DNA of 64,000 nt from Nyssa sinensis (taxonomy: Eukaryota; Streptophyta; Magnoliopsida; Cornales; Nyssaceae), in assembly GCA_008638375.1 (NCBI GenBank), contig CM018052.1, forward strand, positions 33,182,726-33,246,725, read 5' to 3'. The translations under genes were made by a program, and so were the position numbers. Each line of letters begins with the position of its first letter. Position 1 is the stretch's first letter. This document shows positions 37,081-48,087 of this stretch, piece by piece. The notes below the pieces were generated by a model. It had not been told where the DNA came from. It was given only the letters and a program-made list of their open reading frames with translations, and made no database searches.

Positions 37081-38100
37081 TTGAAAATCTCTAAATGTTT
37101 AAGTTTTTTGAGTAATTGATAATCTAATATAATGATATCAGAATGTTAATTTTAAGAGGTTTTTGGATTTTTGTTTCTTCCCCCGTTAGTTTTTGTCCTG
37201 TTACATTAGAGTTCATACTCTGTTTCGCTAGTGTGCCCTTCCAAAAATCCTCGTTACACTTCATATGCCAGACATTGGTACTCTATTTCGCTAGTGTACC
37301 ATCTCATAAATCCTCCTTATTCTCCATGTGCAAAACGAGATTGCATATAAAACAGGATCTTGTTTAAACTTTTAGAACAACTAATATCTTTTCTAATAAA
37401 ACTTCTTACGTACATTTTCTCTTTCAGTTTGCAATTAAGATCAGACATTAGTTTTCTTAATATCTATCATAATAGACATGTTTCAATCTTCCATGGAAGA
37501 TTACTCATTACGGATGGCAACAAGTCGGAGACCCCTTCTCTAATTTTGTTTCACAAAAAAAGAAATTCCAAATATGTTTATACCCCGTGATGGACAGGGA
37601 GCGGGTTGCCAACCGTGTCCTCTTTTATTTTTAATTTTCAATTTATTTATTTTATTAAATTGATTGTGTAATTAATACATTTCGAACAAAGTATTACATG
37701 TGTTAAAATAAGAAATATACATATCGAGAAAGCATTAGAATTGTAATATTTTCTTTTTCAAACGTATTATTCTATTAAATTTATTTAGATTTTTAATGAA
37801 AGACTTAAAAATATTAATTATAAAGCTTAAAATATCTTCTCTCAAACACATCCCATAAAAAACATAATATGACGAGTTCCAAACAAATCCAATGAAATTA
37901 ACATCTCTAAACTCTGTCATGTGTAGGAATTATCTAACTTAAAGGAGACAAAAAAAATAAAAATAAAAAGTAGATTTTGTCTAGTTGACGAATTATAGTT
38001 TGTTTGCCAATTGACTTTAGTTGATAGATCCGAATCACACAATTTTTTTGAATTTACCGAGCCAACAACAATGAAATAAATTGTCGAGAAAAATAAACTA

Positions 38101-38496
38101 TTACAATAAACGTTTACCTTAATAATATCCATTATTCATATTACAAGTTTACAACAAAACTCAAGCAAGTGAGTCGGCTGATATGGTAGCTTAATAACTA
38201 GATATCTCATGCCTAACCCTTCAATGTAACCACTGACCCAAGAGCAAAAAAAAAAAAAAAAACTTCAAACCTCTTTAATGCACCTGATTGAATCTCCCCA
38301 TCCCCAACCCAACACCACCCCTCCCACATCCCCAGGTACAAAAATGCATACAGCTTCTTACCAAAGACTGGATGAAGGCTTTGGAAAACATGTCATATGC
38401 ATAACTACTTATATTTCTTACCCTAATTTAACTAAACAAGAACTACTGAACTGTGCTCAGTGCAAAACACAACAGTTATCACACAAGACTCCGATT
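38101..38496. other. 3' flank of TPS2
   Basis: AT-rich sequence with a poly(A)/poly(T)-like run at 38247-38263. A polyadenylation signal could not be fixed with confidence. Confidence 0.4.
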
Positions 38497-41387
38497 TCAG
38501 TTGAGTGCGAGAGGTTCAATCAGTAATGCTAGGACCTGATCTCGAGTCTCACGATCTTGAACACCAAACCCATCTCCATGTTGGTAAATGAATTGCGCCA
38601 CTCGTGCTGTGTTTGTTGTATATTTGACAAATGGTTGCAGTGACAGAGATTGAGTGATGCATTGACTGTTGATTTTCTTCCATGTATCCGTTATCATGTT
38701 TCTAATGTGCTTGCGAGCTATCTCCTCTGAAACATTGGCTTCTCGCATATAACATAGGATTGATGAAGGAGCATCTCCTCTCTCTAATTCAGCCTATTTA
38801 AATTCATATATACAATCATTAGTTCCAAAGTAAAAGGCTTGAAATCATTAATTATTGTGAGTAGTTTTGAAAGAATAATTACCTTTGAAGTCCCCAGGTC
38901 GTTGCAAAGTCGAATTATCAGTGATGTATAACGGACAAGATCTTGACAACTACTCAGATGACCTAAAACCTCATCTGTTGGCTCAAGTGCAGAAAAAAAT
39001 GCATGAAGAGATAGCACAGGCCCTGATGATGAAATCCACCCATTGTCTAGGTACTTTCGCAGACATGGTGTATAACCCTTGTTGTACCACTTTGCTTCCT
39101 CGAGTAGTGTTTTACAAAAATCTGCCCACTGAAAAAAGAACAAATTATGACAAGCTGTTGCTAAATAATTACTATTATTAAAAAATTAATTTCAAACTAG
39201 ATATACGTGTATTAATTACAATCTGTCATATATATATATATATAGTATACATGTATTTATTTTAATTAAAATTAAAAAATCACATAATATTTATATAATT
39301 ATATATGTGACAAATTAAAATTGTAACACATAAATAAAAAAAGATTGCACTTTCATGATCATTCGGAGCCAGGGCACTGTTCTATTAGAAAATACTATCC
39401 TCACCAAATACCAAATTATGTGGCAGTGGGCTTTCCCCTCTTTTGGCATGAATAAAGTTACTTACCAAAAAAACAATATGTGACAGGATTGTGATGGATA
39501 CAGTTACCTTATGATTTGATTTGTAGCAAATAAGAGCTTTTCATGTCATTTGAAATTTTACTTTATGGAGATTGTATTATTATTCATTAGATAATGATTC
39601 ATAATTTATATATTAATACTTATATGATAATATACTTGTTCCACTGTCCAGACACATTTATGTAAATATATGAGCACTGGTAGATAGAAAGCAAAACATT
39701 ATCTTTATTCATTACTATTTCTCCTGAGGAAGAAAGAGCAGACAAGTACCACTTTCTGTAGATGAGGTAATACTAAGTTCCAACCCTTTTCTTTCTCAAC
39801 TTCATAAGCAACTTCATTTGCAGTTCTACAGAGAGCCTCGAAACAAATCTTCATACACTCTGGAAGTTGTTGAATTTCCTCCGAATCCCACCTGAAGTTA
39901 AGATATCAGTAAGAATCTTAAACATCAATCCTATAGTTCTTTTATATTGAGCATTTTTGGCTGATCATTTTGACACTGACCTATCGACCGCATTGGTGAA
40001 ACACTCTAGTTCTTCCAGTGAACCATAAACATCATAAACATCATCAATTGTTATGACCAAATTAATGGCTTTTGTTAGCCATTTTCTAAAACTATTGTGA
40101 TTGGGCTCAAAGGCGACTCCCACTGCCCACAAATAGCTTTCAACCAGCCTGTCCCTCGTAAAGCTCAAATTTTCTACGAGACCAAGATTCCTCCACCACC
40201 TACATGAAACAAAAGAACGTTATATTTTACTTTTGATAATTTTGTTTTTGAGCATTTGTATCTGATAATAATATCTAAGCTTCTTTTATCATTACCTAGC
40301 AATCCCCCTGAGATCTTTTTGGTGAGTGGCTTGAACCATGTTGAAGTTAATTTTTGCCAGTTCAAGTAAAATAGAGTTTGTCTTGTCGTCATTCTCATAC
40401 ACACGCATGTGCCTCCTGACATCATACCACTGCACTCTCCAGTGCAATGGAAGCTCCATAGCATGGGACAATTGTTTGGCAAGCTTATCATTTAAGTTTG
40501 AACTGATCATATTCTTGAGAATTCCAGCAGAGAAAGCTTTTGCATCATCCAACATTTCCTCACTTTCTAAGGCTAGATGCGAGGCTTCGAAAAGCCCGAG
40601 CATTGCTTTAACATCGTGTGTATGTTTCATGAATGTACCCATCTCATCCATGAAGCCTCTAAACATATCTGAGTTTGAAATCATGTATTTTAAAGTTAGA
40701 TATATAATAGAATTCAAAATAAAACTTTAGTGACTTTGGAAATTTATTAGAAAACTGCAGTCCACCTTGGGAAACGCCGTAGTTATGCTGCCTAAGGAGC
40801 CTAAAGCGTAGTGCAGTGGCATAGAGATCGTCTTCTATACTGGACTTCTTGTTCTTTGCAGATACTATGGTGTCTAGTGCTTCTTTGATTTGCTCCTCAA
40901 AGAGGTTGGCCAGACCTAGTTTCTGGATGTTGTCAATTAGCTCTAACTTCACCAATTGGTCCACTGCTTCATCGAACATGGATGTAACTTGCTCTTTTAG
41001 CTTCTCGACGTGTGATTTATGTTTCTCTTCCTGCAGAATAACAAATAAAAAAGAACTCTTATTAAGCAGAACACACAATAGCAAACATTTATGAAAATGA
41101 AAGCTATGTCATAAGCATAAAAAACAGCAGATCGACTGTCAAGTTTAACGTATTTAATTATTGACAACAATATATATATATATATATATATGGCCAGCAT
41201 ATAATATATTCATGAATCTCACTGCGTATTCAGTTTTCAGAGACTGCAGGAGATCATATTTCCAAATGTTAGGCTTGTAGTTAGCAGTTCGCCTTTGAAA
41301 GTTTTCATGTGTTGCATTAAAGCTTTCAGCCTTCATCTGGGACGGTAAAGGTTGCTGATCACCAAGCATTGCATTTGCAAAATCCAT
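38497..41387 (-). CDS. Terpene synthase TPS2, TPS-b clade, alpha-farnesene synthase-like, intact
   Basis: Seven exons with consistent phases: 41223-41387, 40766-41030, 40296-40668, 39981-40199, 39750-39891, 38883-39128 and 38497-38793, coding 568 residues without a stop. The start is the ATG at 41385-41387. Motifs are RR-x8-W ([11 protein letters not shown], residues 32-42), the aspartate-rich DDVYD in exon 4 that binds Mg-diphosphate, and the second metal site NDLGTSKAE spanning exons 6 and 7. The seven-exon layout and RR-x8-W place it in angiosperm TPS-b. Only 31 residues precede the RR motif and they do not look like a plastid transit peptide. This, with text such as [18 protein letters not shown] and [15 protein letters not shown], fits cytosolic alpha-farnesene synthases acting on farnesyl diphosphate. 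The true product cannot be read from sequence. It could equally be another acyclic terpene synthase. Confidence 0.92.
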
Positions 41388-41482
41388 GACAATATTGGGC
41401 AGTATGTGGAGGAAATGTGACAACAAGGGGTGTTTATAATTAGAACTGGGAGATGATGCATAAGAGACCCACCTTGTGCCGC

Positions 41483-41489
41483 TTATATA
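41483..41489 (-). promoter_or_regulatory. Probable TATA box of TPS2
   Basis: TATATAA on the minus strand lies about 97 bp before the start codon, at a distance like that of the inner TATA box of TPS1. The LTR element begins only 80 bp further upstream. Confidence 0.6.
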
Positions 41490-41569
41490 GGGAACTTTGT
41501 GGTCCAAAACGTTATGAATGCATGGCCCTGGAAGCGCACACCATGTTAAATTATTTGAGTAATGTTATT

Positions 41570-42330
41570 TGATGCTGCATTTTTCTGACTTGCCGGAGAT
41601 CCGTTCCTCGTCGCTATGAACTCTGAAAAAAGAGAGTTAGAGGGCCGCCGGGATGGCTCCGGCGGTAGCCACTCCAATGAGGAAGTTAGTCCATGGTCAG
41701 AGTTTTTATGGAAGATAATGCTATGTAAAAGAATATCTCTTTTTTTATGTGTACGTTGAAGGTGATATTTATAAGCTGATGAACTCTTTCATTAGCTGTC
41801 ATCAGGCGGTGGCCATTTCATGATGTCCATCTACGTCATTTTTTTCACTTGTTGTGCCGCTTTGCAGGGCTAGGGTTCACTGTTTGTCAGACGGTGACAG
41901 TTTCCATATTGCGTCATGCTTCCCTATTTCGAGGTCGGAAGTCTATGATAGGCGGTGACCAGTTCGGAACCCCTTCTTACAAATCTTTTATTGTCCTTAC
42001 TACGAGGTCTGTAGTACACACCTCTGGAGGCCTACCTCTGAAGGCTCACCTCTGGAGGCTTATCTCTGAAGTCTTACCTCTGGGGGCCTACCTCGGAAGT
42101 CTTACCCCTGGAGGCACATCTCTGCCACCTCTAGAGGCATGTCTTTGCCACCTCTTGATGCGCAAGCTCTGACGAGCTCTGGATGGAGATTCTGGCTCAT
42201 CTCTGGAGGCACATCTCTGCCACCTCTAGAGGCATGTCTTTGCCACCTCTTGATGCGCAAGCTCTAACGAGCTCTGGATGCTCAGTACGCATGTCGTCCC
42301 CATAGTGGTGGGGTATTTTTTGGCATATCA
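41570..42330 (-). repeat. Left (3') LTR of the gene-capturing element
   Basis: 761 bp, identical in length to the right LTR and nearly identical in sequence, with short internal CCTCTGGAGGC-type repeats. The small open frames inside it are copied in both LTRs and are not genes. Confidence 0.92.
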
Positions 42331-42334
42331 GCTA

Positions 42335-42345
42335 CTCCCCCCCGA
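42335..42345 (-). other. Polypurine tract of the LTR element
   Basis: On the minus strand GGGGGGGAGTAG lies directly before the 3' LTR, where second-strand synthesis would be primed. Confidence 0.65.
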
Positions 42346-42570
42346 GCCTCAGTTCTGTGGGATCCATGCAGAGATGAGGTTAGGATTTCTGAAGAGTCAC
42401 GCGTATTTGGTGATTTCATAATATATCGACCTACAATACTCGCACAAGGAAACAAGGTTTTTTTTTTTGTTAAAGGTCAGTAGAATGAGAAAAATGGACC
42501 AGACCCGTGGGTCTGTGCATTAAATTTGAGACCATGCCTACAACTTTTGGCTTGTAGGAGCCCTTCTTTA

Positions 42571-42885
42571 TTGGGACCATACCTACAGCACTTATGCTGG
42601 TAGGGGCCTTTTGAATTGGGACCATACCTACAGCACTTATGCTTGTAGGGGCCATTTGAATTGGGACCATACCTACAGCACTCATGCTGGTAGGGGTCAT
42701 TTGAATTGGGACCATACCTATAGCACTTATGCTTGTAGGGGCCATTTGAATTGGGACCATACCTACAGCACGCATGCTGGTAGGGGTCATTTGAATTGGG
42801 ACCATACCTACAACACTTATGCTTGTAGGGGCCTTTTGAATTGGGACCATACCTACAGCACTTATGCTTGTAGGGGTTATTCGAG
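42571..42885 (-). repeat. 45-bp tandem repeat, seven units, open in one frame
   Basis: The units start at 42571, 42616, 42661, 42706, 42751, 42796 and 42841 with TTGGGACCAT. Two unit types (CTTATGCTTG...GCCAT and CTCATGCTGG...GTCAT) partly alternate, giving a 90-bp higher order. On the minus strand 42470-42970 stays open for 166 codons, each unit coding a 15-residue repeat such as GMVPIQMAPTSISAV. A protein product is unproven. Multiples of three would keep any frame open. Confidence 0.75.
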
Positions 42886-43469
42886 ATGGACCAGGTCTAC
42901 AGACCTGTGATTGTAGTTTTTTACCAATCACCATATATAGCAGGTTAGAGATTTCAACACACATAAACATTCTGGCATCTAGACTAGTTATTTAGGAGTC
43001 TCAGAACTCCCTATTTGGGTACAGAATAGCGGAAACCTGTGACAACATCACCAAATTCACCATCATCAATAATGTAGATCTTGTTGAAATTCTCAACCGT
43101 CGAAAGCTCATCACTGGACTGCGGTTCAGTTGCTTTCAGAAGCTGACTCTTTCCCTTATCAAGAACGATAATTTCCTTTCGCAACATCCTCCATGTTTGG
43201 ATAAAGGACAGATTAACATGACCCTTGAAGCAAAGAAGCATTTCTGATATCCGGTGTGAGGAAGTCAAAATAATCATTATTCCTATGAACCCACTAGGCC
43301 ATTGACAGGTGAATATATCCTTCTAGAGAATTATATACCCATTTGAGATAATCTTCAGAAGTGGCAAGACAGTGCTTCAAGCAGACACTGTTAGCATCAC
43401 CTAGATCAAAGTAGTTTGATACACCTGATTGGGATTTAACTAACATCTGACTTCCAATCGATGAAAAAC

Positions 43470-43640
43470 AAGATCTGCTGATAGATAGAAATCCCTCTTG
43501 ATAAAGAAATTATATTATGACAGCTCTCAACGACCAAATTCTGAAGGGAGCTCAATCTTCCAATCCCATCCTCTGGCAAAGAGACCATACCATAGCAGCC
43601 ATTAATCTGCAATAATTCCAAACCTCCTTTTTTTTTTTTT
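43470..43640 (-). pseudogene. Captured LRR fragment of an NB-LRR-type gene
   Basis: The minus-strand translation reads LELLQINGCYGMVSLPEDGI then GRLSSLQNLVVESCHNIISL, two leucine-rich repeats of the kind found in plant NB-LRR disease-resistance proteins. A run of T at 43627-43644 cuts it off upstream, and no NB-ARC motif is present within the element. It has the same orientation as the retroelement. Confidence 0.65.
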
Positions 43641-44674
43641 TTTTGGCAGCATGCAAGCAATGCTAATGAACTCTATTGGTATAAATTTCAAAGCTGACGA
43701 TGTGTAGGTAGAAGCAGAGAAGACAATCACTTTTGTTAGACTCTTCTTCGCGCAAAATATACTATACATCCCAATAATGTTAGCACGTAGCAGCAGCACT
43801 GACCGCCCCATCCCTATATTTGTTCTCTCTTTTTTTCTTTTCTATAAAGCCACAAGCACAAGCATGGTCCATGCACATTCCAACTGTGTTCAATATACCC
43901 AACACTACCATATTCTTGAACAGCAAAAAACGGAAGTGTTATTTGTTCGTTCTTGGTAGTACAACCACCATTTTGTATCCATAATTGTCTCCCTTACCAA
44001 AATATATACCGTGATTTTTTTGTACACACCCGCCGTTATTAACAAGCGGCACAAAACCACACAACGGATCAACTTCATCCCCAGTTTTAATACTCAATAG
44101 ATCAGGAAACATGAATTAGCATAACAGCCTTTGCACATGACACCACAGCAATGAAAATCTGTGCAGTAGTCATGATTACTGCCACAACACTCTTGAATGC
44201 ATGCCAAAGGTCCATAAGTTTGTAAGATGTGTTGCTCCACATAGAATTTATGAAAGCACCAAACTGCGCAAGCACCTATCTATATGGAAGCACTGCTGAT
44301 CTCTTAACAGAGTAGATAAGCTCTGTACACTCTTGATTGCCTTCTACGTACAGTAATTTGATGATGCACCCCTGATTTAATGGGATCAAGTGCAGGCTGT
44401 GATATTTCAAAAGCCTTCTTCTTCAATAATAGATAGATACCTGTATAGATCATTTTCGTCTGGAGGGGTCAGCTATTTTTGAACTAGCTCTGGAGGCTCA
44501 TGAGTAGCAGTGTAACATAACAGCTGTAATGTAATCAGCCCCCATCCACGATTTAGGCTTTTCACGACATATGCCGTTCGAATCAATCACAACAACCAAC
44601 ACGAACTGCACCATGTGTACAGAATCAACAAGGCCCAAAAGGCATATAGTGGCTGCACATATGCCGAACTCGTC

Positions 44675-44866
44675 TCACTCAGAAGAGTTATTGACGGTGG
44701 TGGTGTTGCCGTCACCAAAAGAGGTCGGGGCATCCTTGAGGTCCTCCCGATCAAGCTGAGCCATTCGACCAATCATTTCTGCTAGAGTCATTTGGTTCAT
44801 CAGGTCTCTTACTGTTTTGGCGTTGCCCTGTTGGCGTTGGGGTTGCTGGTCCTCACACGGATCCAA
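44675..44866 (-). pseudogene. Captured GH3 beta-glucosidase fragment
   Basis: The minus strand reads AKTVRDLMNQMTLAEMIGRM then AQLDRED. RDLMxxMTLAEKIGQMxQxDR is the N-terminal signature of plant family-3 glycosyl hydrolases. Only this short N-terminal piece is present, and the catalytic parts are missing. Same orientation as the retroelement. Confidence 0.65.
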
Positions 44867-45090
44867 TGGGGATGAGCCAGTTCTGTTTCACCTTCTGGGC
44901 AGTTTCTTTTTAATGTTCTTCTTGGCATAAAAAGCCAGGTACAGTACGAATAGAACCAAAACAGCGTTGCACCAAAATCCATGGCACTCGTAAGAGGACC
45001 AAAGAGGGGGTTCGTGATCGTGCCGTTAGTTGCGACGATAAGATCTATGAGAGAAACTGCAAGAATTTGTAAGTTTCTTGGATCACAACT

Positions 45091-45459
45091 TTGGTTGCTA
45101 TGGTTGTTACTGATCGCAATTTTCTGGATCACAACTTTGCTGATTATTCGGCTCCCACTTCAAGAAGCCTGATATGCTTCCGTGTAGTGTCTATAATTTT
45201 TATGGTTCTTCTGGTGCTACGCCATACACTGCCAGTCATTAGTAGTGGAGCCGGACAATACTCAGTTACATTGTTCATGTTACTGATGTTGAGAACCATT
45301 GGGCTTCTTTTGCCAATCTATATCATGGTTAGAGCATTTACGGCTATCCAACGTCGCCGACACCAACAGGATCCTCATAACTTCTCCCTTGCCACATTAG
45401 AAGAAGAGAGTGCGCTGACACAACTGCAGCCTCAGCCGCACCTCATGCATGTTCAATAA
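45091..45459 (+). pseudogene. Captured C-terminus of a RINGv / DUF3675 membrane protein
   Basis: The plus strand reads TSRSLICFRVVSIIFMVLLV, LRHTLPVISSGAGQYSVTLF, MLLMLRTIGLLLPIYIMVRA and IQRRRHQQDP, ending at a stop at 45459. Two membrane segments and this wording match the C-terminal region of plant RING-variant proteins with DUF3675. The RINGv zinc finger is absent. It lies opposite to the retroelement and to the GH3 fragment. Upstream bases 44981-45090 may hold more of it in another frame. Confidence 0.7.
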
Positions 45460-46452
45460 TTACTCCAACCATTGCTCACTTGGAGGAAATTAATGGTATG
45501 GGGATACAACATGCGGGAGGGGAAACAGCAGTCACTGCCTGCGCCTGCAATTGATATTGGGTGCCGAGGGAAGTCACAAGACTCCATATATCTGAACATG
45601 CAAGGATCTATCTCCTCAAGAAGCAATCCTTACTAAGAGTTAAATGCATCTGTCATGAGCTGCATGAGAACAAGCAGTTAGGTTTATTGTATATACAAGT
45701 ACTGCCCAGTATGAATAGATTGATTGGAACTAGCAAGTGCTTGACAGCAAGAGAATAGAAAAGTTTCTTGGATGTTTCTTAAATCCAAAAACAGCTTCTC
45801 GAGGAGCTGGATTGCGTGCATATGAAACACCCAATGTGTACATCACGGGATGTCGAGCAAAATTGAGCAAAAGAGGGAAACAACATAGATCCAGCCGATT
45901 CTCTGACTGCTACTTTCAATTGCTTCAAGCGCAAATAAGGTAATCGCCAGATTAATTAGCAAAACTCCATTGTACAGGGCTTCCAGAGATTTTCAGAATG
46001 AAACCCCTTTTGATAGGACCGTCCGAGAGAAGCGAATCTTAAGTTGGTCAGATTTCATTATTTGGTAGTCTTTTTCTTGCCTTCAGGATGGAAACAGGGA
46101 TGAATCCCATTCATATCCAAATGCAAAGGTTTCAGTTTTGATACATCGACGAGTATAAGCATGCCGTTCCCATCCTCCCTCGGCTCATTCTCCATGACGC
46201 CCGGCATCGATTGAGGGAACAGATCGGCGAGCCACTTGTAAAACAGCAACACCCTATACTTGTCGTTATTTTTCGATTAGCAGCTCAAGATCTAGCACTG
46301 CAAGCATTAATTTTGATTCAATTGCACAGTTGGGGCAACGTCTCTGGAGAAAAGACAAATAAAAAGAGGGTTTTATGTTATGTGTTTTAGAGAGAGAAAT
46401 ATATCATGTAGATATTTTAGAGAAAGCCAATATGGAGATCTATCTAATTTTT

Positions 46453-46457
<5 letters not shown>
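45460..46457. other. Inside of the LTR element without recognised content
   Basis: No known domain. A 64-codon minus-strand frame at 46058-46252 (text such as [12 protein letters not shown] and [11 protein letters not shown]) looks protein-like but I do not recognise it. Confidence 0.4.

Positions 46458-46490
<33 letters not shown>
46458..46490. repeat. (GA)n microsatellite inside the LTR element
   Basis: About 16 GA units, 200 bp inside the primer-binding end of the element. Confidence 0.85.
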
Positions 46491-46494
<4 letters not shown>

Positions 46495-46679
46495 ATCTTG
46501 ATTCAGGTGTAGAACCCTGCAGAAGAAAACACTATGGGATTTCTCTAAAATAATATTCACGGGTTAGAATCTTGTTTAACCTCTATGACATTATATTGAA
46601 TTTGAAAGAATGTAAATAATCATCATCAAGTAATATAGAGAAAAATTTAGGAAACGAAGCAGATTTGACTGTCGCTTCC

Positions 46680-46694
46680 CACAGACGGCGCCAA
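46680..46694 (-). other. Primer-binding site of the LTR element
   Basis: On the minus strand TTGGCGCCGTCTGTGGG follows the 5' LTR after two bases. TGGCGCCG... primer sites are common in plant Gypsy elements. Confidence 0.75.
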
Positions 46695-46696
46695 GC

Positions 46697-47457
46697 TGAT
46701 GCTGCATTTTTCTGACTTGCCGGAGATCCGTTCCTCGTCGCTATGAACTCTGAAAAAAGAGAGTTAGAGGGCCGCCGGGATGGCTCCGGCGGTAGCCACT
46801 CCAATGAGGAAGTTAGTCCATGGTCAGAGTTTTTATGGAAGATAATGCTATGTAAAAGAATATCTCTTTTTTTATGTGTACGTTGAAGGTGATATTTATA
46901 AGCTGATGAACTCTTTCATTAGCTGTCATCAGGCGGTGGCCATTTCATGATGTCCATCTACGTCATTTTTTTCACTTGTTGTGCCGCTTTGCAGGGCTAG
47001 GGTTCACTGTTTGTCAGACGGTGACAGTTTCCATATTGCGTCATGCTTCCCTATTTCGAGGTCGGAAGTCTATGATAGGCGGTGACCAGTTCGGAACCCC
47101 TTCTTACAAATCTTTTATTGTCCTTACTACGAGGTCTGTAGTACACACCTCTGGAGGCCTACCTCTGAAGGCTCACCTCTGGAGGCTTATCTCTGAAGTC
47201 TTACCTCTGGGGGCCTACCTCGGAAGTCTTACCCCTGGAGGCACATCTCTGCCACCTCTAGAGGCATGTCTTTGCCACCTCTTGATGCGCAAGCTCTGAC
47301 GAGCTCTGGATGGAGATTCTGGCTCATCTCTGGAGGCACATCTCTGCCACCTCTAGAGGCATGTCTTTGCCACCTCTTGATGAGCAAGCTCTGACGAGCT
47401 CTGGATGCTCAGTACGCGTGTCGTCCCCATAGTGGTGGGGTATTTTTTGGCATATCA
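46697..47457 (-). repeat. Right (5') LTR of the gene-capturing element
   Basis: 761 bp. It differs from the left LTR at only three places that I could see, all near 47380-47420. Confidence 0.92.
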
Positions 47458-47462
47458 TTATT

Positions 47463-48087
47463 CATAACGAGTTTTATCACTTTTTTTTTCTTCCTCTAAA
47501 TACAAGATGATGTGACCTATTATGTCTGTGTTTTAACATTTTTGTAAGTGAATTCAAACATAATTTCTTCATTGGTCCCCCTGTATTATAGAGTGCAATT
47601 GAAAGAGACTGGGAGGCTGAAAGAAAAAGTACACCAGTTCTGCTAGTGTCCTTGACGCGAATTGGAACTCAATTATTGCCGGGTAAGGAAAATAATATGC
47701 AGCACATGAGGCATTCACATGGGATTAAACCAAGCCCCAAGCTCATTAGATTACAACTCTTTAAAAGTTAGGATTGTTTGAAATGCTTTGTTAATCGAAT
47801 AAGCTCGGAATATTAGTTGTGATTGCGATAGTCTATTGAGTTTGATGCATTTTAACTTAGTGTGATTGGGTAGATCATTAGTATGAATTTTCCATATATG
47901 TGTGAACCTTTTTATTAGTAGTTATTTAAATATTAGGTGAATTTTTTTATATGTGTGAGTCTGATTCTTTTATTAGTTGTCTTTAATTTAAAGTCATAAT
48001 TAAATTAAAGTTATAATCTTCTAATTAAACTTGACATTTAGAGTAGTTTTAGGCATCACCAATTTAAAGTCATAATTGTATTTGTGG
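47463..48087. other. AT-rich spacer
   Basis: No gene or clear repeat seen between the LTR element and the hairpin. Confidence 0.4.

Larger units (their letters stand above)
32617..38100. repeat. Segmental duplication, copy A (between TPS1 and TPS2)
   Basis: The order of sequence from 32617 (TTATTTATTTTACAGACTCT) to about 38100 (CCGAGCCAACA...AAATTGTCGAG) recurs at 52129-59212 plus 63364-63465 (copy B). Part of it (36208-36723) recurs again at 63496-64000 (copy C). The copies keep the same orientation. Inside are a MITE-like element (33013-33709) and two foldback elements. There are no coding genes. Confidence 0.85.
41570..47457 (-). mobile_element. Gene-capturing non-autonomous LTR retroelement, 5.9 kb
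   Basis: Two direct LTRs of 761 bp each (41570-42330 and 46697-47457) are flanked by a perfect 5-bp target duplication TTATT (41565-41569 and 47458-47462). On the minus strand each LTR runs TGATATGCC ... GCAGCATCA. The primer-binding site TTGGCGCCGTCTGTGGG follows the 5' LTR (46680-46694) and a purine tract with GGGGGGGAG (42335-42345) precedes the 3' LTR, so the element is oriented minus. The primer site resembles that of Ty3/Gypsy Tat-like elements. The 4.37-kb inside has no recognisable gag, protease, reverse transcriptase or integrase. It contains fragments of unrelated host genes and a 45-bp tandem repeat. Three differences between LTRs were counted by eye. It lies just upstream of TPS2. 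Confidence 0.9.

Noticed and set aside
41849..42172. 107-codon open frame in the left LTR
   Set aside because: The same frame sits in the right LTR (46976-47299) only because the LTRs are near-identical; no known domain and repeats of CCTCTGGAGGC inflate it.
42571..42885. CRISPR-like regular array
   Set aside because: The 45-bp units are contiguous with no unique spacers, and the organism is a plant. It is a tandem repeat inside a retroelement.
45561..45943. Two plus-strand frames after the RINGv fragment
   Set aside because: Short, unlike any domain I know, and probably captured 3' untranslated sequence of the same donor gene.
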